From positions 25,661 to 42,206 of the forward strand of contig DIEZ01000006.1 of NCBI GenBank assembly GCA_002418885.1: a DNA stretch of 16,546 bases, given 5' to 3'. A program made the translations under genes and the position numbers. Under the pieces are notes generated by a model. It had not been told where the DNA came from, did no database searches, and saw only the letters and a program-made list of their open reading frames with translations. Source of the stretch: Syntrophaceae bacterium UBA5761. GTDB lineage: Bacteria; Desulfobacterota; Syntrophia; Syntrophales; UBA4778. Of the stretch, positions 6,918 through 16,173 are shown piece by piece. The stretch's first letter is position 1. Every line of letters starts with the position of its first letter.

Positions 6918-7712
6918 ATGCTGGCCGTCGACAACGTTTATTTCAGACACCACCACGGGTCAAATCGTTCAGATGACGGGGGTGATATCCTGAAGGGGGT
7001 CAGCTTTGACGCCCCCGAAGGGCGGATGACGTCCATCCTCGGTCCGAACGGGTCGGGCAAGACGACCCTCTTCAAGTGTATCTCCGGGCTGTGGCGTCCC
7101 CGTCAGGGGAGGGTCCGCTTCGGCGATCATGATTTGACGGGACTTTCCCCTTCCGAGAAGGCGAGGCTGATTGCCGTTGTGCCGCAGGAACACGACCCGC
7201 CCTTCCCCTATACGGTGTTTGATATCGTGCTGATGGGCCGGGCGTCGCATATCCCTCTCTTTTCTGCGCCGTCCACTCGGGATCTGGATACGGCCGATGC
7301 GGCCCTCGACCGGGTCGGGATTGCGACGTTGCGAAACCGTCCTTACACAAAGATCAGCGGCGGCGAACGGCAACTCGTGCTGATCGCACGAGCCCTAGCC
7401 CAGGAGGCTCCACTTCTCCTTCTGGACGAGCCGACCTCGCATCTCGATTTCCGCAACAAGATCCTGGTCCTTGAGAAGGTCAGGGGAATCGTCCGCCAGA
7501 AAGGGTTGACCGTGCTGATGACCCTGCATGACCCCAACCTGGCCATGCAGTTCTCGGACCACCTCGTCATGATCGCGGACGGAAGCATCCTGACGCAGGG
7601 CCCACCTGCAGCGGTCCTGACGGCGGAAAATATGAAACGTATGTACACCCTCGATGTCTCTGTCATCCGCCACAACGGCACCCGCATCATCTACCCGGAG
7701 GTAAAGCCGTGA
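6918..7712 (+). CDS. ABC importer ATP-binding protein (FecE/BtuD/HmuV-like)
   Basis: This 264-residue ATPase powers the adjacent FecCD-type permease. Walker A GPNGSGKT is at 42-49, the Q-loop at VVPQ (Q90), the signature ISGGE at 146-150, Walker B LLLLDE at 166-171, the D-loop SHLD just after, and the switch histidine H204 in TLHDPN. The order and spacing are those of iron-chelate/B12 importers, and the TPPYTVFD-like region reads FPYTVFDIVLMGR, typical of this group. A small insertion with three histidines (residues 11-13) and polar residues sits between the first strands. ATG 6918 has a GGGGGAG site upstream. Its stop overlaps the GTG of the next ATPase by 4 nt. Confidence 0.94.
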   Translation: MLAVDNVYFRHHHGSNRSDDGGDILKGVSFDAPEGRMTSILGPNGSGKTTLFKCISGLWRPRQGRVRFGDHDLTGLSPSEKARLIAVVPQEHDPPFPYTVFDIVLMGRASHIPLFSAPSTRDLDTADAALDRVGIATLRNRPYTKISGGERQLVLIARALAQEAPLLLLDEPTSHLDFRNKILVLEKVRGIVRQKGLTVLMTLHDPNLAMQFSDHLVMIADGSILTQGPPAAVLTAENMKRMYTLDVSVIRHNGTRIIYPEVKP

Positions 7713-8557
7713 TCGAACTGGAGGGACTGACGCGGGTCTATCAGGGCGGCCGGGGTGCCGTCCGTGCGGTAGACGGCCTGTCACTTACGGTCGGGAACAG
7801 CGAGGTGTTCGGCCTCCTGGGACCAAACGGGGCCGGGAAAACAACGGCGATCAAGATGATGACTACTCTCAGCCGTCCCGACGCGGGGAGATGCCTGGTA
7901 GGCGGGTTCGACGTCGTCCGGGAGCCCGGAAAAATCAGGGAACGGATCGGCGTCGTTCCCCAGGAGAACAATCTCGAAAGGGAACTCACGGCCCGTGAAA
8001 ACTTGACAATCTATGCCATGCTGCACCGGGTTCGGGACGCGGAGCGCAGGATCGAGGAAAACCTGCGCCGGGTCGATCTCTGGGACAGGCGGGATTCCGT
8101 CGTGACCGGGTTTTCCGGTGGGATGCAGCGCAGGCTTCTGCTGGCTCGGGCGCTCCTGGCAGAACCCTCGGTCCTGTTTCTCGACGAACCGTCAATCGGT
8201 CTCGACCCCCAAATCCGAAGACAGCTCTGGGACAGCATCCGTAAGACCCGGATCGACGGACGGACAGTCGTCATCACGACACATTACATCGAAGAGGCGG
8301 AAGCCCTGTGCGACCGGGTGGGAATCCTGTGCCGGGGAAAGCTGGTTGCGCTCGATTCGCCCGAAAACCTGAAACGGAGCGTAGGAGAATGTGTTGTCGA
8401 GTTCATCGATGCGGAAGGGAAGCTCGTTCAACATATTCATCGGGGCCGCGGCGAGGCCAACGCGGATGCCGCCGGAGAGCATAACAGCTCCGTGACCGTC
8501 CGGAAGACGAACCTCGAAGACGTTTTCATCAAACTGACGGGAGAGCGGATCGAATGA
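7709..8557 (+). CDS. ABC-2 exporter ATP-binding protein (DrrA/CcmA/NodI-like)
   Basis: This 282-residue ATPase is of the exporter type, distinct from the importer ATPase just upstream. Walker A GPNGAGKT is at 38-45, Q85 in VVPQENN, the signature FSGGM at 135-139, Walker B VLFLDE at 155-160, GLDP after it, and H192 in TTHYIEEAE. The C-terminal extension (about 215-282) ends with TNLEDVFIKLTGE, the pattern of DrrA/NodI-like drug and lipid exporters. It starts at GTG 7709 in a GTGA overlap with the importer ATPase, and its own ATGA overlap leads into the permease. The substrate is unknown; co-expression with a chelatase suggests a tetrapyrrole or metal-related product, which is inference. Confidence 0.93.
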   Translation: MIELEGLTRVYQGGRGAVRAVDGLSLTVGNSEVFGLLGPNGAGKTTAIKMMTTLSRPDAGRCLVGGFDVVREPGKIRERIGVVPQENNLERELTARENLTIYAMLHRVRDAERRIEENLRRVDLWDRRDSVVTGFSGGMQRRLLLARALLAEPSVLFLDEPSIGLDPQIRRQLWDSIRKTRIDGRTVVITTHYIEEAEALCDRVGILCRGKLVALDSPENLKRSVGECVVEFIDAEGKLVQHIHRGRGEANADAAGEHNSSVTVRKTNLEDVFIKLTGERIE

Positions 8558-9300
8558 TTGAGCTCGGCTGGTATCCGGTATTTTTGAAAGAAATGCTTCA
8601 CTTTAGACGGAAGCTGTTGAAGCTCGGCTATCTGTTTTCCGCCATGGTCGTGCCCATCATCTACCTGATCGCCTTCGGGTTCGGGCTGGGCGGAAGCGTC
8701 CGCATTGACGGAACGAGCTACCTGGCCTTTCTGATTCCGGGGCTCGTCGCGATGAGTTCGATGAACAACTCCTACACGTGGGTGTCGAGCACGCTCAACC
8801 TGAGCCGGCTCTACTTCAAGACATTCCAGGTATACGTGCAGGCGCCGATCGCTCCGTCGTCAATAATGATCGGTGAGGTCCTGGCGGGGATGATAAAGGG
8901 CCTCTTCGCTTCGGCGCTTATCGTCATTGTCGGAATTTTGTCTGCTCCCGATTTCCGGATCACCTTTCTCTTCTGCGTCGCACTCCTTCTGAATTGTTTT
9001 CTGTTCGCCAACATGGGCGTGATCGTCGGGATGCTGACGAAATCGCATGAAGATACCGCGACCTACTCCAACTTTTTCATCATGCCGATGGCCTTTTTTG
9101 CCGGGACGTTCTTCCCGGTAGATAAAATGCCGACCCTATTCAAGGGTGTGGTCTATGTGCTTCCCCTAACGCACACGAACATCCTGATCAGGAAAGCCGG
9201 AATGGACGCGGAGGCCTGGGTCTCTTTAGGGATTCTGGCGGTTTACGCCGCACTGTGTTTTGTCTGTGGTTCAAAATTGATTCGAGGTTACAGCGAGTGA
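8554..9300 (+). CDS. ABC-2 family exporter permease
   Basis: This 248-residue membrane protein has about six helices and the ABC-2 layout. An amphipathic N-terminus (WYPVFLKEMLHFRRK) precedes TM1 (VVPIIYLIAFGFGLGG), then a loop DGTSYLAFLIPGLVAMSS. The conserved segment MPMAFFAGTFFPVDKMP, followed by VYVLPLTHTNILIRK, is the hallmark of NodJ/DrrB-type permeases. It would pair with the preceding ATPase as a dimeric exporter. It overlaps that ATPase gene by 4 nt and the chelatase gene by 1 nt, so the exporter is translationally linked to both. Nothing in the protein names its cargo. Confidence 0.92.
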   Translation: MIELGWYPVFLKEMLHFRRKLLKLGYLFSAMVVPIIYLIAFGFGLGGSVRIDGTSYLAFLIPGLVAMSSMNNSYTWVSSTLNLSRLYFKTFQVYVQAPIAPSSIMIGEVLAGMIKGLFASALIVIVGILSAPDFRITFLFCVALLLNCFLFANMGVIVGMLTKSHEDTATYSNFFIMPMAFFAGTFFPVDKMPTLFKGVVYVLPLTHTNILIRKAGMDAEAWVSLGILAVYAALCFVCGSKLIRGYSE

Positions 9301-12300
9301 TGGAAAAAGAGAAAAAGGTGAAGTTCGTTACGGTCATGTGGGCGAGTTACCTGCCGCTCATGAAGGAGGCGGCGGACCGCCTGGGGGTCGAGCTGGTCTC
9401 GTTTTCGACCAAGCTCCTCAACATAGACCCCGGTATTTGCACGAGTGCCGTGGCGGCCATGAGGGAGGCCGACCTCGTACTCCTCTATCGGACAAACGAT
9501 CCGTTCTGGGATGATATCGAGGAAGAGGTTAAGAGCGCCGGAAAGCGGATCCCCGTCGTGGTGGTCGGGAGCGATCCGTCCTTTTGGCCCCTGTCGAACG
9601 TGAACCCGGAGATCGCGGCTGCGGTCTATCGCTATGTCTTGTTCAACGGGAGCGGCAACATGGCGAACATGCTCCGGTGCCTCATTCACCACTTCTTCAG
9701 CGATACGACGACTTACGGAGAACCGGAGGAAGTCCCCTGGCAGGGGATCTATCACCCCGGCATGGGAGAACTCTTCCTTTCAACGGAAGCCTATCTTGAG
9801 GAATACAAACGCCGGCTTCACGCTCCTCCGAGAGCCTATGTCGGGCTGCTCTACTCACGGTCAAACTGGGCGACCCGAAACCTGGAAATCGAGAAGCGGA
9901 TGGTCGCCGAATTCGAAATGCGGAATATCGGCGTCATTCCAGTCTTTCATTATCCATTGAAGGATGAAACCCTCGGGAACCTGGGAGGCGTGGAGGTAAT
10001 CGAAAAATACCTGCTGAATCGAGACCGCAATTCCTTGGTGGAAGGAATCGTCAAGCTGACCTCCTTTTTCCTCGGTTCACTGCGGGGTTCCAACGATGCT
10101 GAACAAGCTACAGCCGGAGCCGGCCTGCTCAAGCGCATAAATGTTCCCCTCTTCGGCCCAGTCATTTCGTATTACAAAGATAGCGAGGGATGGCTGGACG
10201 ACCCGCAGGGGCTCGGCGCTCAGGCGGCTTGGAGCATCGCCATGCCGGAATTCGAAGGGGTAATCGAGCCGGCGGTCGTCGGCGCCACGAGAGGAGTTAC
10301 CGGCCCGGAAGAGGAGTCGTATGAGCCGATCGGGGACCGGGTTGAACGGCTGGCCGAACGGATTGCGGGGTGGATCCGGCTGCGGAAAAAACCGAACAGC
10401 GAAAAGAAGGTCGCCTTTATCCTGCATAACAATCCCTGTGCGTCCGTGGAAGCGACCGTGGGGGCCGGGGCTCATCTGGACACACTGGAGAGCGTGGCCG
10501 ACCTGCTCAGGCGGATGGAAAAGGAAGGCTACCGCGTCCGTTCTCCAGAAAGCGGAAAAGCTCTGATAAACGAAATCATGGCGCGGAAGGCCGTTTCCGA
10601 ATTCCGCTGGACAACGGTCGAGGAGATCGTGGAGAAAAAAGGCGCCCTCGCCCTGATTCATCCGGATCAATACGAGACGTGGTTCGCCGCGCTTCCTGAA
10701 AAGACGCGTCTCCGCATGAGCGAGGCATGGGGACAGCCTCCCGGGGAGGAAAAGGACGGCGTCCCGGCGGCCATGGTCCATGACGGGAAAATCGTGGTGA
10801 CCGGCATCGATTGCGGCAATGCCGTCGTCTGTGTCCAGCCGAAGCGTGGCTGTGCCGGCGCCAAGTGCGATGGTCAAGTCTGCAAGATACTCCACGACCC
10901 GGACGTTCCCCCACCCCATCAGTACGTCGCGACCTATCAGTGGATCTCCAGGGAATTCGGGGCGGACGTTCTGATACACGTGGGGACGCACGGAAACCTC
11001 GAGTTCTTGCCGGGGAAATCGACCGGGATGTCCTCCGGGTGTTTTCCCGATATCGGGGTCGACACGATGCCGCACCTGTACATCTACAACTCGGATAACC
11101 CCCCGGAGGGCACGGTGGCCAAGCGCAGGAGCCACGCGGTCTTGGTCGATCACCTGCAGACCGTCATGGTAAAGGGCGAACTGTACGGGGACCTGGAGCA
11201 GTTGGAAAGACTCCTGGAAGGGTACGCCCGGTATCACGCGAGCGAGCCCGCCCGGGCGCACACCATCGCCCATATGATCACAGACAAGGTGAAGGGACTG
11301 AAATTACTCGACTGTTGTGATGAGTCCCTCCACGAACGGTTCGGCGAACGGGTGCGGGAAATCCATGACCGACTTTCGCTACTGAAGAACACATTCGTCC
11401 CGAAAGGAATGCACGTCTTCGGCCGCCTCCCTGAGGGGGACAAACTGGCCGCCTTCGTCTATGCGGTGGCCCGCTTCGACAATGCGCCCGATTCGCTGCG
11501 CGGCGTGGTCGCCGGAATTTTAGGACGGAGATTGTCCCTGACCGGCGAAGCGCTGGACGAGAAGACCGAAGAAATTTCGGAACGGGCCTGCCATGATTTT
11601 GTTCTTGACGGAATTCCGTTGATGCAGAGCCTCGGCAGAGATTTCCGGATAGCCGCCGGGGACGCAGAGACCTTGCGGGAGGTGCAGGCCGGGATCGGAC
11701 GGATTCTACAAAACACCCTGGCGTCCGACGAAGCGGACGCCCTCCTGAACGGACTTAACGGAGGATTCATCGAGCCGGGTCCGTCGGGTCTGGTCACGCG
11801 AGGGCGATACGACGTTCTTCCCACCGGCCGTAATTTCTATTCCCTCGACCCTCGGCGCATCCCCAGCCCTGCCGCCTGGGAGACGGGAAAGATCCTGGCC
11901 GAGAAGACGATCGAAAAATACAGGGACGACGAAGGGCGGCCCCCGGAGAACATCGCCTTTCATTGGCAGTGCAGCGATATCATGTGGGCGGACGGGGAAG
12001 GGATGGCCCAGATGCTGTACTTGATGGGCGTGAGGCCGGTCTGGCGCGAAAACGGCCGGACCGGAGACTTCAAGATTATCCCCCTCGAAGAACTCGGCCG
12101 GCCGAGGATCGATGTCACGGTCCGCGTTTCCGGAATCACCCGGGACAACTTCCCCGGCGCGATCGCGATGCTCGACGAGGCAGTGCAGGCGGTCGCCTTC
12201 CTGGAAGAACCGCCCGACCGGAATTTCGTCCGGAAGCATACGCTCGAAAAGCTGGACGGCAAGGCGGAGACGGACAAGGATACCCTGAGAAGAGCGACCT

Positions 12301-13115
12301 ACCGGATTTTTGCGAGCATGCCCGGGACCTACCAGGCCGGAACACAGCTTGCCGTCTATGCCTCGGCCTGGAAGACGCAGGAGGACCTCTCCGATGTCTT
12401 TCTCTTCTGGAACGGCTATGCCTACGGCAAGGACGCTTTCGGCGAACCCGCGCACGGCAGCCTGAAGACGAGCCTCAAAACGGTCGATGTGACGTTCAAC
12501 AAGACCGTGACGGACGAGTACGATCTCACCGGGTGCTGCTGCCATTTTGGGACCCACGGCGGGATGATCAATGCCGCCCGGGTCATATCCGGTCACGGTA
12601 TCCGGAACTACTACGGCGACACGAGAGAGTCGGGGAAAGTGGCCGTACGCACGCTCACCGAGGAGGTGCGCCGGGTCGCCCGGTCCAAGATCCTGAACCC
12701 GAAGTGGATCGAGGGGATGAAGGAGCACGGCTATAAGGGCGCAGGGGAGATCAACAAGCGCGTCGGCAGACTCTACGGCTGGCAGGCAACCGCTAAAGCC
12801 GTCGACGACGCCGTTTTCGACGATGTTGCCCGAACATTCATGATGAATGACGAAAACCGGGCATTCTTTGAGGAGAATAACCCGTGGGCCTTGGAGGAGA
12901 TGGCACGGCGCCTGATCGAGGCGGCGGAGCGCGGGATATGGAGTCCCTCGCCGGATGTCCGGGACGCCTTAAAAAACCTCTACGTCGAGATCGAGGGTTG
13001 GATCGAGGAGCGGATGGGAGACGTGAAAGGAGAACACCAAGGCGGGAACATCGACATCTTCACGAAGGAGGAGGTTGCGGCCTGGAAAAGCAAGATGGAG
13101 GAGATTCTCGGATGA
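9300..13115 (+). CDS. cobN: CobN/HmuS-like class I chelatase large subunit
   Basis: This 1271-residue cytoplasmic protein is of the CobN/BchH family, the tetrapyrrole-binding subunit of ATP-dependent chelatases. The start is ATG 9300, overlapping the permease stop (TGATG). The core [12 protein letters not shown] is at 562-573, with H560, H564 and E568 as likely metal or porphyrin contacts. [14 protein letters not shown] (about 939-952), [14 protein letters not shown] (about 1007) and [12 protein letters not shown] follow, then the C-terminal [19 protein letters not shown] and [13 protein letters not shown]. Just before the core is a cysteine-rich insert with C505, C511, C518, C523 and C528 ([16 protein letters not shown]), absent from aerobic CobN. 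A second unusual motif, [10 protein letters not shown], is at 1079-1088. These suit the anaerobe-type CobN group that includes haem-acting HmuS of Bacteroidetes. Whether it inserts or removes a metal, and which one, is open. Confidence 0.93.
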   Translation: MEKEKKVKFVTVMWASYLPLMKEAADRLGVELVSFSTKLLNIDPGICTSAVAAMREADLVLLYRTNDPFWDDIEEEVKSAGKRIPVVVVGSDPSFWPLSNVNPEIAAAVYRYVLFNGSGNMANMLRCLIHHFFSDTTTYGEPEEVPWQGIYHPGMGELFLSTEAYLEEYKRRLHAPPRAYVGLLYSRSNWATRNLEIEKRMVAEFEMRNIGVIPVFHYPLKDETLGNLGGVEVIEKYLLNRDRNSLVEGIVKLTSFFLGSLRGSNDAEQATAGAGLLKRINVPLFGPVISYYKDSEGWLDDPQGLGAQAAWSIAMPEFEGVIEPAVVGATRGVTGPEEESYEPIGDRVERLAERIAGWIRLRKKPNSEKKVAFILHNNPCASVEATVGAGAHLDTLESVADLLRRMEKEGYRVRSPESGKALINEIMARKAVSEFRWTTVEEIVEKKGALALIHPDQYETWFAALPEKTRLRMSEAWGQPPGEEKDGVPAAMVHDGKIVVTGIDCGNAVVCVQPKRGCAGAKCDGQVCKILHDPDVPPPHQYVATYQWISREFGADVLIHVGTHGNLEFLPGKSTGMSSGCFPDIGVDTMPHLYIYNSDNPPEGTVAKRRSHAVLVDHLQTVMVKGELYGDLEQLERLLEGYARYHASEPARAHTIAHMITDKVKGLKLLDCCDESLHERFGERVREIHDRLSLLKNTFVPKGMHVFGRLPEGDKLAAFVYAVARFDNAPDSLRGVVAGILGRRLSLTGEALDEKTEEISERACHDFVLDGIPLMQSLGRDFRIAAGDAETLREVQAGIGRILQNTLASDEADALLNGLNGGFIEPGPSGLVTRGRYDVLPTGRNFYSLDPRRIPSPAAWETGKILAEKTIEKYRDDEGRPPENIAFHWQCSDIMWADGEGMAQMLYLMGVRPVWRENGRTGDFKIIPLEELGRPRIDVTVRVSGITRDNFPGAIAMLDEAVQAVAFLEEPPDRNFVRKHTLEKLDGKAETDKDTLRRATYRIFASMPGTYQAGTQLAVYASAWKTQEDLSDVFLFWNGYAYGKDAFGEPAHGSLKTSLKTVDVTFNKTVTDEYDLTGCCCHFGTHGGMINAARVISGHGIRNYYGDTRESGKVAVRTLTEEVRRVARSKILNPKWIEGMKEHGYKGAGEINKRVGRLYGWQATAKAVDDAVFDDVARTFMMNDENRAFFEENNPWALEEMARRLIEAAERGIWSPSPDVRDALKNLYVEIEGWIEERMGDVKGEHQGGNIDIFTKEEVAAWKSKMEEILG

Positions 13116-14131
13116 TATTTCCGTTTACTGCCATTGTCGGACAGGATGAGATGAAGACGGCGCTGATCCTGAACGTGATTGATCCCGCCGTCGGCGGCCT
13201 TTTGATCATGGGGGAAAAGGGAACGGCCAAGAGCACGGCGGTGCGCGCCCTGGCCGAGTTGCTTCCAGAAACGGAAGCGGTAAAGGGCTGTCCGTTCAAC
13301 TGTGACCCGGACGGAAGAGTCCTGTGCACAGACTGCCGTGAGCGGTTGCAGACAGAGGGTTGCCTGGACCGGGAACGGAGAAGGATGCGAGTCGTCGAGC
13401 TTCCCCTCGGGATCACCGAGGACCGGCTGGTGGGCACCCTCGACATCGAGCACGCCCTGCAGAAAGGCGAAAAAAGATTTGAACCGGGCATCCTGGCCGA
13501 CGCCAACCGGAACTTCCTCTACGTCGATGAGGTGAACCTGCTGGAAGATCACATCGTGGATCTGCTCCTCGATTCGGCGGCTATGGGGGTGAACACCGTG
13601 GAACGGGAAGGAGTATCCTTTACCCATCCCGCCGGGTTCATCCTGGTTGGTACGATGAACCCCGAGGAAGGGGATTTGCGCCCGCAACTCCTGGACCGTT
13701 TTGGCCTCTGCGTTCAAGTCCTGTCGATCATGGACAAGTCGGCGAGGGTCGAGATCCTAAAAAGAAAAGCCGCCTTCGACGCGGAGCCGCGTACTTTCGT
13801 GGAGTCCCGGCGAAAAGAGCAGGCAGAATTGGTCGAACGGATCGTCGCTGCGAAGACGCGCCTCAAAACTGTAGCGCTCCCGGACGACGTTCTGGAAAAG
13901 ATCGTCGGCGTTACGGCCGCCCTGAATCTCGACGGCCACCGGGCGGACATTGTGATGATGAAGGGGGCAAGGGCGTTGGCGGCTTTCAGGGGCAAAGAGA
14001 AAATCGAACATTCCGATATCGCCGATGCGGCGAGACTGGCCCTTAATCACAGGATGAAGCGGCTGCCCTTCGAAGAGACCGGAAGAGGGCGAGAAAAACT
14101 GCAGTCGCTTCTGGCGGAGTTTTCGGCATGA
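13112..14131 (+). CDS. bchI: AAA+ chelatase subunit, BchI/ChlI type
   Basis: This 339-residue AAA+ ATPase would form the motor ring of the chelatase with the D subunit and act on the CobN-like subunit. ATG 13112 lies in an ATGA overlap with cobN, and the protein then begins [15 protein letters not shown], the usual BchI start. Walker A GEKGTAKS is at 34-41, Walker B FLYVDE at 135-140, sensor-1 Asn N183 in [12 protein letters not shown], and the arginine finger R196 in LLDRFG. The insertion hairpin [16 protein letters not shown] (161-176) is intact. Between Walker A and B is a cysteine cluster, C60, C64, C72, C75 and C84 (CPFNC, then CTDC), which could bind Zn or an Fe-S cluster. The C-terminal lid contains [19 protein letters not shown]. 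Confidence 0.94.
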   Translation: MIFPFTAIVGQDEMKTALILNVIDPAVGGLLIMGEKGTAKSTAVRALAELLPETEAVKGCPFNCDPDGRVLCTDCRERLQTEGCLDRERRRMRVVELPLGITEDRLVGTLDIEHALQKGEKRFEPGILADANRNFLYVDEVNLLEDHIVDLLLDSAAMGVNTVEREGVSFTHPAGFILVGTMNPEEGDLRPQLLDRFGLCVQVLSIMDKSARVEILKRKAAFDAEPRTFVESRRKEQAELVERIVAAKTRLKTVALPDDVLEKIVGVTAALNLDGHRADIVMMKGARALAAFRGKEKIEHSDIADAARLALNHRMKRLPFEETGRGREKLQSLLAEFSA

Positions 14132-15927
14132 CTTTTTCGAGCATCGTCGGTCAGGAAGACGCCAAGCTTGCGCTGATTCTGAATGCGATCGATCCCCGCT
14201 GCGGGGGTGTTCTCTTTGTCGGCGAAAAAGGTTCCGGCAAATCCACGCTGGCCCGTTCCTTTGCAGAACTTACCGGGGAAGGGCGACCTTTCGTCGAACT
14301 GCCGTTGAACGCAACAGAGGACGCCGTCCTGGGGGATGCTGACCTGGAAAATACGCTCATCACCGGAACGGAATTCCGCCGGCCCGGTCTCCTCGAGCGC
14401 GCCGCCGGGGGTACGCTCTACATCGACGACGTCAACCTTCTTCTTCCGGAAATCATTGCCCTGGTATCGAAAGGGCAGACAGACTGCATCCTCATGGCAA
14501 CTATGAATCCGGAGGAGGGCGCGCTGTCCTCTCATTTTGTCGACCGCTTCGGGATGTGTGTCCCCGTCGAGGCCCTGAAGGAGGCGCCGAAAAGAGTCGC
14601 CGTCATGAGGCAGGCGATGGAGCCTGTTCGTTCGTGTCTATCAGGTTCGGATGACGGCCTCGCAGACTCCCGGGAAAAGATCGAATCCGCCCGAAAACGC
14701 CTTGGCCGGGTAGCTGTCCCCGCCGATGTCCTCGATTATCTTGTCCGGCGGTGCATGGAGAATCTCGTTTCGGGACACAGAGCGGATATCCGTCTCTTCT
14801 ATGCAGCGCGCGCCTATGCCGTATATCTGGGAACTGAAACGGTGACAGAGGCACATGTGGACGCGGTGCTTCCCCTCGTGCTCGCCCACCGCAGGAGAGT
14901 CTTCCAGGAGCCGGAGGCGAGACAGGATTTGTCAAACCGAGAGGCACCGCCGGATGGCAAAAACGGGAAAGACAGCCGGGATGCGGGGAACGGCTCCGAA
15001 ACGCAACAAGAGAGCAAAGAACAGTCAAGCAGACTTGTGAGGGATGAGTTGTACGGCGTACCGCGCGAATCCGCCGCGGCCGAGGAGGTCTTCGGAGTGG
15101 GTGAAGACTTCAAAATCAGGCGCCTGACCTTCAGGAAGGACCGGATGAACCGCACCATGTCAGGCAGGCGGACAAAGACGGGTTCGCGTGGGAAACGGGG
15201 CCGACACGTCAAAAGCATCCTTCGGGACAACAACGATATTGCCGTAGACGCCACGATCCGTGCGGCCGCTCCTTTTCAAAAATTGAGAGGGAGAAAGGGG
15301 ATGCTTATCATTAGAGACGAGGATCTCCGGTATAAGCAGCGGGAGAAACGAATGGGGCATCTAATCGTCTTCGTCGTCGACGGGTCGGGCTCCATGGGGG
15401 TTAGCAGAAGGATGATTGAAACCAAGGGCGCCGTTCAATCGCTCCTTATGGACTGCTACCAGAAGCGTGAGATGGTGGCCATGATAGTTTTCCGGAAGGA
15501 CCGGGCGGAGACAGTTCTCCCCCCGACGGCAAGCGTAGAGACCGCGTCGAAGCGATTAAGAGAGATCCCGGTCGGAGGCAAGACGCCTTTGGCCGCCGGA
15601 CTTCTGGAGACCTTCAATCTTATCAGGCGTGTGCGGATCAAGTCTGAAGAAACGAGATTCCTGGTTGTAGTTATAACAGACGGGCGAGCTAACCACAGCC
15701 TGTCCGGAGTTCCGGTTCGTGAAGAAATAAAAAAAATGACAGAGATGCTGAGGAGCCTGCCCGCCACAGACTACGTTGTCGTCGATACGGAAGACAAGAC
15801 AAAGATCATCCGGACCGACTTCGCCCGGGAAATTTCTTCAGCCCTTGAAGGCGATTACTATAGGATTGACGATCTGAAGGCCGATTACCTGACTGCTGTA
15901 ATCCGAAAGAAAACGATGTCAATGTAA
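14128..15927 (+). CDS. bchD: AAA+/VWA chelatase subunit, BchD/ChlD type
   Basis: This 599-residue protein has the BchD architecture. An N-terminal AAA+ module (about 1-265) leads to a polar, charged linker (about 270-345), then an integrin-binding-like IRAAAPFQ segment, and a C-terminal von Willebrand A domain (about 410-590). The VWA domain carries a complete MIDAS: D418, S420 and S422 in DGSGSMG, T486 in GGKTP, and D518 in ITDGRAN. The AAA+ part has an intact P-loop (GEKGSGKS, 32-39), Walker B (TLYIDD, 96-101), sensor Asn N127 and DRFG. It lacks both the cysteine cluster and the VEREG hairpin of the I subunit. It overlaps bchI by 4 nt (ATGA) and is the last gene of the cluster. Confidence 0.94.
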   Translation: MTFSSIVGQEDAKLALILNAIDPRCGGVLFVGEKGSGKSTLARSFAELTGEGRPFVELPLNATEDAVLGDADLENTLITGTEFRRPGLLERAAGGTLYIDDVNLLLPEIIALVSKGQTDCILMATMNPEEGALSSHFVDRFGMCVPVEALKEAPKRVAVMRQAMEPVRSCLSGSDDGLADSREKIESARKRLGRVAVPADVLDYLVRRCMENLVSGHRADIRLFYAARAYAVYLGTETVTEAHVDAVLPLVLAHRRRVFQEPEARQDLSNREAPPDGKNGKDSRDAGNGSETQQESKEQSSRLVRDELYGVPRESAAAEEVFGVGEDFKIRRLTFRKDRMNRTMSGRRTKTGSRGKRGRHVKSILRDNNDIAVDATIRAAAPFQKLRGRKGMLIIRDEDLRYKQREKRMGHLIVFVVDGSGSMGVSRRMIETKGAVQSLLMDCYQKREMVAMIVFRKDRAETVLPPTASVETASKRLREIPVGGKTPLAAGLLETFNLIRRVRIKSEETRFLVVVITDGRANHSLSGVPVREEIKKMTEMLRSLPATDYVVVDTEDKTKIIRTDFAREISSALEGDYYRIDDLKADYLTAVIRKKTMSM

Positions 15928-15992
15928 GCTGTTTGCCTGGAAGAAACTATCGTGTTTTTCTTCCCGGTCTTCTGTTTCCCTGACTTCCGCGC

Positions 15993-16032
15993 CTCATTCA
16001 GACGAGAATATAATTTTCCCCCGTTGAATGAG
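15993..16032. repeat. Imperfect inverted repeat downstream of bchD
   Basis: CTCATTCA (15993-16000) is the reverse complement of TGAATGAG (16025-16032). The stem extends inward by ACG (16002-16004) with CGT (16022-16024) after a one-base bulge. The loop is AT- and C-rich. No T-run follows, so it may be a transcript-end hairpin or mark a mobile-element boundary. The stretch 15928-16173 has no credible gene. Confidence 0.4.
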
Positions 16033-16075
16033 ACCTCTTCGACCGCAAGAATTACTTCAGTGCATTGATTAGTTC

Positions 16076-16096
16076 ATCCTGAAAAACAGGATTTTT
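16076..16096 (+). terminator. Possible weak terminator between bchD and the transposase
   Basis: ATCCTG (16076-16081) pairs with CAGGAT (16087-16092) around an AAAAA loop, and the 3' arm runs into TTTTT (16092-16096). The stem is only six base pairs and lies about 150 nt after the bchD stop, so it may end the cluster transcript or belong to the flanking insertion element. Confidence 0.35.
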
Positions 16097-16173
16097 CAAA
16101 GTTCGTAGCAGTATCGTTCTTTGACAACTGAAGAAAGATGGAGGTGCACGGGGTACCCGAGCCGGATATCCGG

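Noticed and set aside
10077..11273. 398-residue minus-strand open frame inside cobN, and a similar 340-residue one at 11706-12728.
   Set aside because: Both are antisense to conserved CobN motifs and show no domain of their own.
9300..15927. Aerobic cobaltochelatase CobN-CobS-CobT for de novo B12 synthesis.
   Set aside because: The ATPase subunits are of BchI/BchD type, no other cobalamin biosynthesis gene is present, and the neighbours are uptake and export genes. It cannot be fully excluded without the rest of the genome.
16151..16173. GGGTACCC and CCGGATATCCGG palindromes next to the transposase stop.
   Set aside because: Short perfect palindromes with no partner copy in the window. They are most likely chance or part of the element's end.
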